A DNA stretch of 29,137 bases from JASUTC01 sp035447925 (GTDB taxonomy: Bacteria; Thermotogota; Thermotogae; MWEM01), in assembly GCA_035447925.1 (NCBI GenBank), contig DAOTHY010000022.1:1-29137 (forward strand). Reading direction: 5' to 3'. The notes under the pieces are model-generated. The model was given only the letters and a program-made list of their open reading frames with translations, searched no databases and was not told the DNA's origin. Each line of letters begins with the position of its first letter. The first letter of the stretch is position 1. A program made the position numbers and the translations under genes. Below, piece after piece: positions 15,865-23,933 of this stretch.

Positions 15865-17955
15865 TTATTTTTCGATATACCAGTTCTGAATAACCCAGCC
15901 TAATCCGCCATCGTATGTGGAACTGAAGCTTCTGATGTATTTTTTTGCAAAATGCGGTGTAGGATCTGCCATTAGAGGGATAACCGGTAATTCCTCTGTC
16001 CAGATTTTGAAATGTTCGGTATAAAGCTCCAATTTTTTATCAGCTGCCATGGTTCGTGTCAATTCATCCAGGATTTCATCATTCCTTTCGTTGGCCCATC
16101 CTGTGTAATTGGTTCCTCCGAACCCGTTTGCTTCGCTGGGAATACTGTTTGAACCCCAGTAGTTGGAGGCTTCGTCGTTTATACCATAACCCCAGCCAGT
16201 GAGCAGGGCATCAAAATTACCATAAGGCATTACTTCTGTCCATAGTACCAGAGCCGGTTTCAAATCGATATTGACTTTCATCCCGATTGCCTTCAGCATT
16301 CCCTGTATAAGCTGTGACAGGGTTTCAGTCATCGTACTTCCTGCCCCACCGATGAGGTTGAATTCAAAGACCAGCCCGTCTTTTTCGTAATAACCCTGCT
16401 TATTCAGCTTCCAGCCCGCTTCTTCCATCAATTGTTTCGCCTTGGCCGGGTTGTACTCGTAATGCTTGACTGCAGGATCTTTCAATGCCTCCCGCATCAT
16501 GTGAAGCTCGGTAATCCATGTATCAACAATCTCGGCTTCCCCTTGGAAAACGATGTTGTTGATTTGTTCTCTGTTCAACCCATGAAGGAATGCCTGTCTG
16601 GTTCGAATATCACCAAAAAGGGGATTGGGTTTTGAGAGGTCTTTTGGATCTCTGAAGTTCAAGTCGATACACTGATAAGCGACATTGGGCGTCAGAAATA
16701 CGTTGTATAGGTCTGATTTCTGATTTCTCAGCTGCAGACTCTGTTTCAGGTCCAGAGTGTATCTTCCCACATCGATTTCCCCATTTAAGGTAGAAGCGAA
16801 GATGGAATCAGAATCGGGGATAATTCTGAAGATTATCGTATCGATGTTGGGTCTTCCCATATAATATTCATCAAAGGCCTCAAGAACAACGTGCTGGCCT
16901 TCTTTGTATTCTTTTAACTTGTAAGGGCCTGATAGCACGGGATTCCTGGTAATATCATTGGCGAAGGCATCCCATTTTCCGGAAGCTTTGGCCTCTTCAA
17001 ATCCTTCTCTGTAAACGTGTTCGGGCAATTGGAACCATCCAAAGTAATAACCGTAAACGGATGATCCGAATTTACCGTCTGCCATGGGTTGATCGAAATA
17101 GATGGTAAAGCTGTAATCATCGTTGATTTCAACTTTTTGAACCATTCCCTCGTAATAGTTGGAGGTAACCGGTGCATCCGAAACCATGACTTCCCATTGG
17201 AAAGCAGCGTCATAAGCGGTAATTTCAACACCGTCGTGCCATTTCATTCCTTTTCTTATATTGTAGGTAATGGCCATTCCACCGTTGTCAAGCATTTGGA
17301 TCAAACCATTTTCAACTGTAGGAATCTCTGTCACCATTCTGGGAATGTAGAACCCATCTTCGTTGGTTCCCAAATAGCCGTCACCCAAAATATTGCAAAG
17401 CGTCCACGTCAAACCCGAAGATGTGAAAAGGGTATTGAACCCAGGAGGATCCGCTGTTACTGCCGTCACGACCTGTCCGCCTTGCTCTGGGGGGAAAAGA
17501 GCAGAGTAAATAGCTCTTGCGGCTTCGATCTCTGTAATCGCTTTAAACGGTGCTGCCAGTTGACCATAACGATAATCCAGTAATTGTCTGTCACTCTGAT
17601 AGGCCAAGGTAAAATAAGGCAAAAAAGCCTCGGGAATCGCTCGCTCATCATTTGCCCATGTGTAAACACCTTCAAAGGACATCGCTTCATCTTCCAAACC
17701 AAGGATCGTTACCAAGTTGACGATAAAATCCTTTCGGAGTACTTGAGCGGTACTCGGCTCGAAAGCAATCTCGGCTCCAGGGAAAGCCGACTGAACGGCT
17801 TTGTAAAAGCTGTCATACGTCAGTGGCTCATCCGTGCATTCACTGATGATCCCTTTACTTTCAACATAAGGAACTGCAATCTCTTCGGAAATTTGTCCGA
17901 AAAGCACCGAGAAAAACAGGGAGAAACAAATAACCAATGATAATACTTTTTTCAT
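15865..17955 (-). CDS. Peptide-binding protein (SBP_bac_5) with N-terminal SLH-like region
   Basis: A 696-residue secreted protein, longer than the usual 500-600 for the family. Residues 1-20 are a signal peptide (ending SVLFG) without a lipobox. Residues about 24-155 look like S-layer-homology units: LTYDSFYKAV, LRKDFIVNLVTILGLE, IPEAFLPYFTLAYQ and ITEIEAARAIYSALFPP follow the SLH spacing. Residues about 165-696 are the SBP_bac_5 domain (TADPPGFNTL; RKGMKWHDGVEITAYDAAFQW; DIRTRQAFLHGLNREQI). It would bind peptides outside the membrane and hand them to OppBCDF. The SLH-like part may tether it to the cell wall in place of a lipid anchor. ATG 17955 has a strong ribosome-binding site, GGAGGTG. 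It is the first gene of the operon. Confidence 0.9.
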   Translation of the reverse strand: MKKVLSLVICFSLFFSVLFGQISEEIAVPYVESKGIISECTDEPLTYDSFYKAVQSAFPGAEIAFEPSTAQVLRKDFIVNLVTILGLEDEAMSFEGVYTWANDERAIPEAFLPYFTLAYQSDRQLLDYRYGQLAAPFKAITEIEAARAIYSALFPPEQGGQVVTAVTADPPGFNTLFTSSGLTWTLCNILGDGYLGTNEDGFYIPRMVTEIPTVENGLIQMLDNGGMAITYNIRKGMKWHDGVEITAYDAAFQWEVMVSDAPVTSNYYEGMVQKVEINDDYSFTIYFDQPMADGKFGSSVYGYYFGWFQLPEHVYREGFEEAKASGKWDAFANDITRNPVLSGPYKLKEYKEGQHVVLEAFDEYYMGRPNIDTIIFRIIPDSDSIFASTLNGEIDVGRYTLDLKQSLQLRNQKSDLYNVFLTPNVAYQCIDLNFRDPKDLSKPNPLFGDIRTRQAFLHGLNREQINNIVFQGEAEIVDTWITELHMMREALKDPAVKHYEYNPAKAKQLMEEAGWKLNKQGYYEKDGLVFEFNLIGGAGSTMTETLSQLIQGMLKAIGMKVNIDLKPALVLWTEVMPYGNFDALLTGWGYGINDEASNYWGSNSIPSEANGFGGTNYTGWANERNDEILDELTRTMAADKKLELYTEHFKIWTEELPVIPLMADPTPHFAKKYIRSFSSTYDGGLGWVIQNWYIEK

Positions 17956-18027
17956 TGTTACACCTCCGTTTTAAATGATGGTTGTCATGATTTGATGCTG
18001 AACAGTCTTTCGGTTTTGAATTAAAAG

Positions 18028-18036
18028 ATTATAACA
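18028..18036 (-). promoter_or_regulatory. Extended -10 promoter of the opp operon
   Basis: On the minus strand the sequence reads TGTTATAAT, a perfect -10 with TGn extension, about 73 bases before the binding-protein start. No good -35 is seen. The same nonamer occurs before the DUF3798 operon. Confidence 0.55.
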
Positions 18037-18200
18037 TACTGACATACCTTATAAATAGCCTCGATCGCTGAATCTTCTGTTACCAATGTAAATTCTTCGA
18101 ACCTCGCCACATTTGCCATTTAACATAAGAGTATTATATTTGAGCTTGTTATCGTCGCTTTCTCTAAATATTTTGTGATTATTTTAAAGGATGAATTGAC

Positions 18201-18229
18201 AAAAAAAGGCACTCAAAGAGTGCCTTTTT
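18201..18229 (-). terminator. Rho-independent terminator after serA
   Basis: Stem AAAAAGGCACTC/GAGTGCCTTTTT (18203-18214 and 18218-18229) with a 3-base loop; on the minus strand it is followed by a run of seven T (18201-18207). It lies about 30 bp after the serA stop. Confidence 0.9.
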
Positions 18230-18258
18230 ATTGATCTATTGTTGATTACTAATCTTGA

Positions 18259-19179
18259 TTACATCGATTCTAACGTGTTGATGAGGTTTTCGACAATTTG
18301 CTCTCCCACTCTTTCCTGGGCTTCATAAGTGGAAGCACCGATATGAGGGGTGCAAACAACGTTGTCAAAAGCGATTAGTTTCTTTCTCAGTTCATCGGTT
18401 GGGGGTTCCACTGCAAAGACATCCAAGGCAGCTCCTGCAACTTTTCCGCTTTCAAGGTTGTCACACAGTGACTGTTCGTCTAATATGCCGCCTCTGGCAG
18501 CATCAATGATGAAGACACCCTTTTTCATCTGTTCAAACGCCCCTTCATTGATCAGCCCTTTGGTTTCCGGCAAAAGAGGGGTATGAATGGTGATGATATC
18601 GGCATTTTTATAGATTTCATCCAATTGGGCAAATTGGACATCCAATCCGCCGCTGTTTTGAACGACATCATAAGCCAGGATCTTACATCCAAAAGCCAGC
18701 AGTCTTTCTGCAACTTGTCTGCCGATGGTTCCGAAGCCGATGACCCCGACGGTCTTTTTATAAAGTTCGTAGCCCTTCATCTTTTTCTTTTCCCAAAGCC
18801 CCTCTTTCATACCATTTGTACCTCTGGGGATCTCTCTAAAAAGGCCAAGCATAAGCCCGATAGTTAATTCGGCAACGCTGACTGAGTTGGCTCCGGGGGT
18901 ATTGATGACTTTGATTCCCGCATTTTTGGCTGCTTCAAGATCCACGTTATCCAAACCGGTACCTGCTCTTGCGATGACTTTTAGATTTTTTCCCGCTTCG
19001 ATGATCTCTTTGGTAGCCTTTGTGGCGCTTCTGACTACTAAAATATCATAAGGGAGGATTCTCTTGGCCAATTCATCCTGATCAAAGTGTTCGGCTGTCA
19101 CTTCCGCCTTTTCATAGGATTGCAGTGCCTTCATGGCATTGGCATCTAAGGGATCGTTGACATGGATTTTGAACGCCAC
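18259..19179 (-). CDS. serA: D-3-phosphoglycerate dehydrogenase, short form without ACT domain
   Basis: About 306 residues of the D-2-hydroxyacid dehydrogenase family. The NAD-binding motif GFGTIG is at 148-153; catalytic Arg229 (ARGGI), Glu258 (VEPP) and His279 (TPHIGAS) are all present. The N-terminal KIHVNDPLD and the RAGTGLDN loop fit phosphoglycerate dehydrogenases. It would oxidise 3-phosphoglycerate to 3-phosphohydroxypyruvate, the first step to serine. It lacks the C-terminal ACT domain, so feedback control by serine through that domain is not expected. GTG 19179 is preferred (AGAAGG 8 nt upstream, start one base after the upstream stop); a GTG at 19188 is the alternative. Other hydroxyacid substrates cannot be ruled out. 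Confidence 0.88.
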   Translation of the reverse strand: MAFKIHVNDPLDANAMKALQSYEKAEVTAEHFDQDELAKRILPYDILVVRSATKATKEIIEAGKNLKVIARAGTGLDNVDLEAAKNAGIKVINTPGANSVSVAELTIGLMLGLFREIPRGTNGMKEGLWEKKKMKGYELYKKTVGVIGFGTIGRQVAERLLAFGCKILAYDVVQNSGGLDVQFAQLDEIYKNADIITIHTPLLPETKGLINEGAFEQMKKGVFIIDAARGGILDEQSLCDNLESGKVAGAALDVFAVEPPTDELRKKLIAFDNVVCTPHIGASTYEAQERVGEQIVENLINTLESM

Positions 19180-19180
19180 A

Positions 19181-20317
19181 TCAAACACCTTCTCTCAAAA
19201 AGACCTCTTCAGCTGCCTTAACGCCTACACCCAGTTCGACTTTGTGTCCGAGTTCGTTGAAGGCCATTTCCAATGCGGCCAACCCGATGATCGTATCAAA
19301 TTTGCTCATGTAACCTAAATGAGCCATTCTGAATATCTTGCCTTTGTAATGGTCTTGTCCGCCTGCCATGGTGACCCCATATTTGTCACGCATCAGTTTA
19401 GTGAGTTTACCCGTGTCGATTGGAGAAAGCACGGCTGTTGTCACGTTGCCGGGTTTTTTGGAAAGCAGTTCCAGGCCCATAGCCTTTACGCCGGCTCTCG
19501 TCGCATCTGCGAGAATTCGGTGTCTGTCCCAAACCGCTTCCATCCCCTCTTCTTCAATCATTTTCAATGCGGCATGAAGCTGGTAAATGGAATTGACTCC
19601 TGCCGTGTAAGGGGAATCCGGATACTTTTTAATATATTGTTTCAGATCGAAATAATACCGGTTTTTGTTGGGACATTCATTAACTCTGGCAATGGCTTTG
19701 TCGCTTAAAGCAACAAGTGCCAGTCCTGGAGGAAGCATGACGCCTTTTTGAAGACCGGTTGCAACAATATCCACATGCCATTCGTCCATTTTGAGGGGTT
19801 CTGCCAATAATCCGCTGACAGAGTCAACCACCATCAAGGCTTTGTAGTCTTTAACAACGGCGGCAATTTCTTCGATAGGGTTGACCGTTCCGGTGGAGGT
19901 TTCACTGTGGGTCGCAAAAACCGCTACCGTATCCGGATTCTTGTCAAGAGCTGCCTTAATCTGTTCAGGTGTGACGTAATCACCCCAATCCAATTTAATC
20001 AAATCAATTTCCGCTTCAAACGCTTTACAAAGATCTCCCCATCTTTCTCCAAATTTTCCGCCGTCAACGACGATGACTTTGTCGCCTTTGGCTATTGTAC
20101 TGGCAACGGCTGCTTCCATTGCACCGGTTCCGGTGGAAACTAATGCAAAAACGTTGTTTTTGGTTTGAAAAAGCATTCTCGCCTTTTCCAGGGTTTCTTT
20201 CTGGATGTTAAGGAATTGCGGTGTTCTGTGATGAATCGTTTCCTGTGCTCCCGCCAATAAAACTTCTGTTGGTACGGGTGTTGGTCCTGGTGCAAGAATG
20301 TAATTCTTTTTAATCAT
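19181..20317 (-). CDS. Alanine-glyoxylate/serine-pyruvate type class V aminotransferase
   Basis: A 378-residue PLP enzyme of the small class V group. The start PGPTPVP, the GTGAMEA phosphate-binding turn (about 63-69), Asp165 in VVDSVSG (pyridine nitrogen) and the PLP lysine Lys191 in GLQKGVMLPPGLA are clear. Family members exchange amino groups among alanine, serine, glyoxylate and related acids. Its tight link to serA, with one base between genes, suggests it converts phosphohydroxypyruvate or hydroxypyruvate toward serine, in place of a standard SerC, or serves glycine formation. ATG 20317 follows AGGAGGG. First gene of a two-gene operon; cytoplasmic. Confidence 0.9.
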   Translation of the reverse strand: MIKKNYILAPGPTPVPTEVLLAGAQETIHHRTPQFLNIQKETLEKARMLFQTKNNVFALVSTGTGAMEAAVASTIAKGDKVIVVDGGKFGERWGDLCKAFEAEIDLIKLDWGDYVTPEQIKAALDKNPDTVAVFATHSETSTGTVNPIEEIAAVVKDYKALMVVDSVSGLLAEPLKMDEWHVDIVATGLQKGVMLPPGLALVALSDKAIARVNECPNKNRYYFDLKQYIKKYPDSPYTAGVNSIYQLHAALKMIEEEGMEAVWDRHRILADATRAGVKAMGLELLSKKPGNVTTAVLSPIDTGKLTKLMRDKYGVTMAGGQDHYKGKIFRMAHLGYMSKFDTIIGLAALEMAFNELGHKVELGVGVKAAEEVFLREGV

Positions 20318-20368
20318 TTACCATCCCTCCTAATTATGTTAACGCCCATTGATTTTTAACCTTATTCG

Positions 20369-20402
20369 ATTATATGATAACAAAAATGAAGGCCATTGTC
20401 GA
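20369..20402 (-). promoter_or_regulatory. Probable promoter of the aminotransferase-serA operon
   Basis: On the minus strand, TCGACA (20402-20397), 17 bp, then TATCAT, overlapping a perfect TATAAT (20374-20369). Either hexamer could serve as -10. It lies about 55 bases before ATG 20317. Confidence 0.4.
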
Positions 20403-20564
20403 GGGGGGGGATTTTTTGTTTTTCCTCTTTATTCTTTGTAAAGGCCTTTGAAGTGGTGTTACCTGCATTTTGTTTCTTTCTTTCTCTTAAACATCGCTTC
20501 TCATAAAAGTTTTGAGGGTTCCATGCGAGGCGAAAGAATTTGAAATTATTTGCATATCATCCAG

Positions 20565-20589
20565 AACCACCCCCTGGTTATGATATAAT
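20565..20589 (+). promoter_or_regulatory. Extended -10 promoter of the sensor-kinase gene with operator-like inverted repeat
   Basis: TGATATAAT (20581-20589) is an extended -10 identical to that of the flavodoxin gene. Immediately upstream, AACCA (20565-20569), five C, then TGGTT (20575-20579) forms an inverted repeat in the place where a -35 would be. This could bind a regulator or simply be chance. Confidence 0.45.
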
Positions 20590-20682
20590 TCCATTAGCCA
20601 AATCCCTCTTTTTATCAAATCATCTGATTCGATTTGAGCGAATACGATGATGCAGGGATAAAGCATCGATGGGAGTCTGTAT

Positions 20683-23463
20683 ATGAGTGATCAGTTGAGA
20701 TTGTTTAAAACATTAATAAACTTAGATATCGTAAACTCAGATGAAGGGGTTAACGAACTGGCTGAAGAACTATCATATCATTTTTCAGCCAATGAATGCG
20801 CTGTTTTCATTTTTGAAAACGAAAAACAAGCCTTTCGGCTTTTCGGCATTTCTACACTCGATAAAACGCTGGTCAAGGTTTTCAAAATCAAGGTAATTGA
20901 CATACCCAATTATCAGCGCTTGAAACGTGGAAACATTGTAAAAATAATAAACGAAGCGGGCCACCCTGTTTTTACATTTATCCATTCCACGAAATTGTCG
21001 TTGTTTCCCATCATCGACAATCATCAATTTGTCGGCATGATCGTGTTCGGCTACGATGATGAGGTTGAATCCCTTAATCTGAACAATCTGACTGAACTGT
21101 TGCGTTCCATCGGAAAAGTGGTCAGATTGTCCATTGAAAATCGTCTTTTTAAAGAAAACACAGGGAAATTGCTCTCGCTGACTCGATTACATGAACTGGT
21201 CAATCAATCAAGGGACGAAGAAACCCTCTACCAGGAATCGATGAACATGACATGTTCCATGCTAAACGTTGAAAATGCCTCGATTTGGCTTAAAAACGAA
21301 AACGAAGAATTGGAAATCAGTTATTGGTACGGTATCAAAAAAGAGCAGATCCTTCGGGAAACCATCCCGGTCAATCACGGAATGGTGGGATGGTGTTTCG
21401 ATAACAGGGAACCTGTTCTGTCCATCTCAGCTAAAAAGGACCCTCGGGCAGCGCTGGATATGTTGGATGTTGACATCAAATCGGCGATTGCCGCACCTTT
21501 GTATCATGACAATGACATCTACGGGGTCATCATCCTGATCAACCGAAAGGACCAGCCTCTTTACAGACCCTATAAGCACTTTGACGAGATTGATTTGGCT
21601 CTTTTGGAGGACATTGCCTCCAGGATTTCTCTGGGGGTTTCAAAATTAAAATACCTGTCAGAACTGTCCAGGGAAAACAAGAAATTCCGGGCGCTGACCC
21701 TGGCTAATGAAAGGCTGTTGGCACAACAAAAAGAGCAGGTCCAGTGGCTAAAGAACATGACTTACATCAATCGGGCGATGCGTGAGAGCTACGATGTGAA
21801 AAATATTCAAAGTATCATGTTGCTGGGTATTACCTCTCAAAGGGGTCTGGGATTTGACAGAGCGTTGTTTTTGAATAAAAATGACCGAAATCAAACACTG
21901 GTTGCCAAATACTGGATGGGGATCATGAGCCAGGACGAATTGGCAGCCAATATCAGCACCACATCCAATCAACGTTACGGATTGGGCAATTTTACCCAGT
22001 ATCTGCGGGAAAAGGCCCTAACCATGGACATCGATGATTTTGCAGATCATACCATCAGAAACCGGGTTTTCCCTTATAAGAGCCATATCGTCTTTGAAAA
22101 GGTGGTGGCAAGAAAGAAGATCGTCAAAGTCATCCCCGAAATTGTGGAAGAATGGGGTAATGAATATAGAGAATTGGCGGCATTACTGGGAACAGAAGAG
22201 TTTGTTGTTGTTCCTTTGGTTGGCCGATTTGAAACCGTCGGGGTTTTGATCTTGGACAACCGGTTCTCAGGCAAGGAAATTTCCGTCAATTTAATCGATG
22301 TGCTAAAAATATTTGCCGATAATGCGGGATTAGCCATTGAGAACGTCCAAAATTACGAAGAGTTGAAATCCAAAACCATGTCACTCGAAAGACAAAGTTC
22401 TCTCCTGAATTATCACAAAGAATTCACCACCAGTATTTTGGAGAGTTTGGATGTGGCCATTGTGGTTTTGGACCGTGAAGATAAGATAAGAGAATGGAAC
22501 CGGCGGGCAGAATTCATGTTCAAACACCGTAAGGATGAAGTGCTGGGTTTGAGTTTTGACAATATCGAACATGGATTTGAGGATTTGGAAAACGTAGCTG
22601 AAAAGGTATATGAAACAAAGGATTCCATCGTTTTAACCGAATACGAAATGAAATTAAAAGGTGAAGCAACCTTTTTCGACATTAAATTCACCCCGCTGCG
22701 CTACACTGATTCGGAGAGAATCGAGGGTATCATCATCATGTTCGACAACGTCACACAAAAAAAACTGATGGAAAACGAGATCAGACGACGCGAAAAATTG
22801 TCCACACTTGGGGAGATGTCGGCCAGAGTGGCGCACGAAATCAGAAATCCCCTTTCCGTTATTGGGGGATTTACACAGAGGATGTCCAAATCATTTGAAG
22901 AAGGCGACAAGGAAAAGACCATCAAGTATTTGGGCATTATCGAAGGCGAAGTGAAACGGTTGGAAAAGATCGTCGAAGAGATACTGGAGTTCAGCCGTCC
23001 GTTGAAACGATTGGAATTTGATATCGTCCAAATTGATAAGGTTATAGAAGATTTGATGGTATTGTACGAAGAAAAAATGGACTCCAAGGGCATACGCCTG
23101 AAAAAGATCGTCTATCCTGTGGATGTGATGGTGGACGTGAGTCGAATCAAACAAGCCATGATCAATCTCATTCAAAACGCAATCGATGCCAGCAATGAAT
23201 ACATTGAAATTGCAACCGAACGAACTGGCGAATCGATAAAAATTAAATTCTTGAACGATGGGGAACTCTTGGATAAAGAAACCGAGGAAAAGATCTTTTC
23301 GCCGTTTTTTACGACAAAGGTTTCTGGAACCGGTTTGGGATTGCCCATCACCAAGAAAATAATAGAAGAGGAACATAACGGCAGTTTAACAATAGAAAGG
23401 GAAGTCAGACAAGACAGAGAATACACGGTATTTATCATCGAGATACCCATTCATCTGTCATGA
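20683..23463 (+). CDS. Cytoplasmic sensor histidine kinase with GAF-like and PAS domains
   Basis: A 926-residue kinase with no membrane segment. The order seen is: a degenerate GAF-like region (about 10-155), a GAF domain (about 170-330; GMVGWCFDNREPVLS), a third, insert-bearing GAF (about 350-555; EFVVVPLVGRFETVGVLILD), a PAS domain (about 575-690; IVVLDREDKIREWNRRAE), then HisKA with His718 in ARVAHEIRNPLS, and a HATPase_c domain with the N-box NLIQNAIDAS, FSPFFTTK and GTGLGLPI. The kinase core is NtrB-like. It should sense cytosolic ligands or redox cues and autophosphorylate on His718. ATG 20683 follows GGGAG (20671-20675). The receiver gene begins 14 bases after its stop and is the natural partner. 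Confidence 0.93.
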   Translation: MSDQLRLFKTLINLDIVNSDEGVNELAEELSYHFSANECAVFIFENEKQAFRLFGISTLDKTLVKVFKIKVIDIPNYQRLKRGNIVKIINEAGHPVFTFIHSTKLSLFPIIDNHQFVGMIVFGYDDEVESLNLNNLTELLRSIGKVVRLSIENRLFKENTGKLLSLTRLHELVNQSRDEETLYQESMNMTCSMLNVENASIWLKNENEELEISYWYGIKKEQILRETIPVNHGMVGWCFDNREPVLSISAKKDPRAALDMLDVDIKSAIAAPLYHDNDIYGVIILINRKDQPLYRPYKHFDEIDLALLEDIASRISLGVSKLKYLSELSRENKKFRALTLANERLLAQQKEQVQWLKNMTYINRAMRESYDVKNIQSIMLLGITSQRGLGFDRALFLNKNDRNQTLVAKYWMGIMSQDELAANISTTSNQRYGLGNFTQYLREKALTMDIDDFADHTIRNRVFPYKSHIVFEKVVARKKIVKVIPEIVEEWGNEYRELAALLGTEEFVVVPLVGRFETVGVLILDNRFSGKEISVNLIDVLKIFADNAGLAIENVQNYEELKSKTMSLERQSSLLNYHKEFTTSILESLDVAIVVLDREDKIREWNRRAEFMFKHRKDEVLGLSFDNIEHGFEDLENVAEKVYETKDSIVLTEYEMKLKGEATFFDIKFTPLRYTDSERIEGIIIMFDNVTQKKLMENEIRRREKLSTLGEMSARVAHEIRNPLSVIGGFTQRMSKSFEEGDKEKTIKYLGIIEGEVKRLEKIVEEILEFSRPLKRLEFDIVQIDKVIEDLMVLYEEKMDSKGIRLKKIVYPVDVMVDVSRIKQAMINLIQNAIDASNEYIEIATERTGESIKIKFLNDGELLDKETEEKIFSPFFTTKVSGTGLGLPITKKIIEEEHNGSLTIEREVRQDREYTVFIIEIPIHLS

Positions 23464-23477
23464 CGGGAGGAATAATT

Positions 23478-23831
23478 GTGGATAAGCACAGAATACTGAT
23501 CGTTGAAGATGAAGACAATATGCGGTTTCTGATCTCTGAAGAACTTTCAGATGAAGGTTATGAAATCGAGCAGGCTTCGAACGCAAACGAATGTCTTGAA
23601 AAGATCAAAATCAACACCTTTGATTTGATTACAGTGGATATTGAAATGCCCGATATGAATGGATTGGAACTGGCCGGGGAAATCAGAAAGATCAGCCCGT
23701 CGGTAAAAATCATTCTACTCACCGCATACAGCCATTATAAGGCTGATTTATCCTCATGGGCGGCTGACGCTTATGTGGTTAAAAGTTCCGATTTCAGTAT
23801 TTTAAAGCAGGAGATCCAGCACCTGCTGTAA
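23478..23831 (+). CDS. Receiver-only (CheY/Spo0F-like) response regulator
   Basis: About 117 residues, only a receiver domain: acidic pair Glu10/Asp11, phospho-acceptor Asp54 in VDIEMPD, Thr82 in LLTAYS and Lys102 in VVKSSD are all in place. No DNA-binding or enzyme output domain follows; the protein ends right after the fold. It would take phosphate from the adjacent kinase and act by protein contact or pass it on in a relay. GTG 23478 is chosen because GGGAGG (23465-23470) sits 7 nt upstream and the sequence then begins DKHRILIVEDE; an ATG at 23460 overlaps the kinase stop but has no ribosome-binding site. Confidence 0.9.
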   Translation: MDKHRILIVEDEDNMRFLISEELSDEGYEIEQASNANECLEKIKINTFDLITVDIEMPDMNGLELAGEIRKISPSVKIILLTAYSHYKADLSSWAADAYVVKSSDFSILKQEIQHLL

Positions 23832-23900
23832 ACTTTTTCAAAGTATTTCAAACAGTAGCTGAAAAAAACAAACAAAAACAAAAAGCCGGGAGGTGTTAAG

Positions 23901-23933
23901 GTGTATAGCCAAGATACGGTATGCACCCAATAG
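23901..23933 (+). CDS. Possible 10-codon leader ORF directly before ileS
   Basis: GTG 23901 has the best ribosome-binding site of the region (GGGAGGTG, 23888-23895, 5-nt spacer) and encodes VYSQDTVCTQ, ending at TAG 23931-23933. The ileS ATG follows with no gap, in the same frame. It contains no isoleucine codon, so classic isoleucine attenuation is unlikely; stop-start coupling is the simplest reading. It could also be a former N-terminal extension of IleS cut by an amber codon. No protein evidence. Confidence 0.35.
   Translation: MYSQDTVCTQ

Larger units (their letters stand above)
17956..18258. other. Intergenic region upstream of the opp operon
   Basis: About 300 bases without a gene. 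It holds the minus-strand opp promoter at 18028-18036, a second possible minus-strand TATAAT at 18133-18138 without a -35, and the terminator of the serA transcript at 18201-18229. Nothing else recognisable. Confidence 0.5.
20318..20682. other. Divergent intergenic region, aminotransferase/serA and sensor kinase
   Basis: 365 bases with no gene. It holds the minus-strand promoter at 20369-20402, a G8 tract at 20403-20410 followed by T-rich DNA, an inverted repeat AACCA/TGGTT at 20565-20579, the plus-strand promoter at 20581-20589 and a leader of about 85 nt before the kinase start. Confidence 0.5.

Noticed and set aside
23832..23933. T-box riboswitch or isoleucine attenuator before ileS
   Set aside because: The gap is only 102 bases, shows no T-box motif or terminator stem, and the leader ORF has no isoleucine codon.
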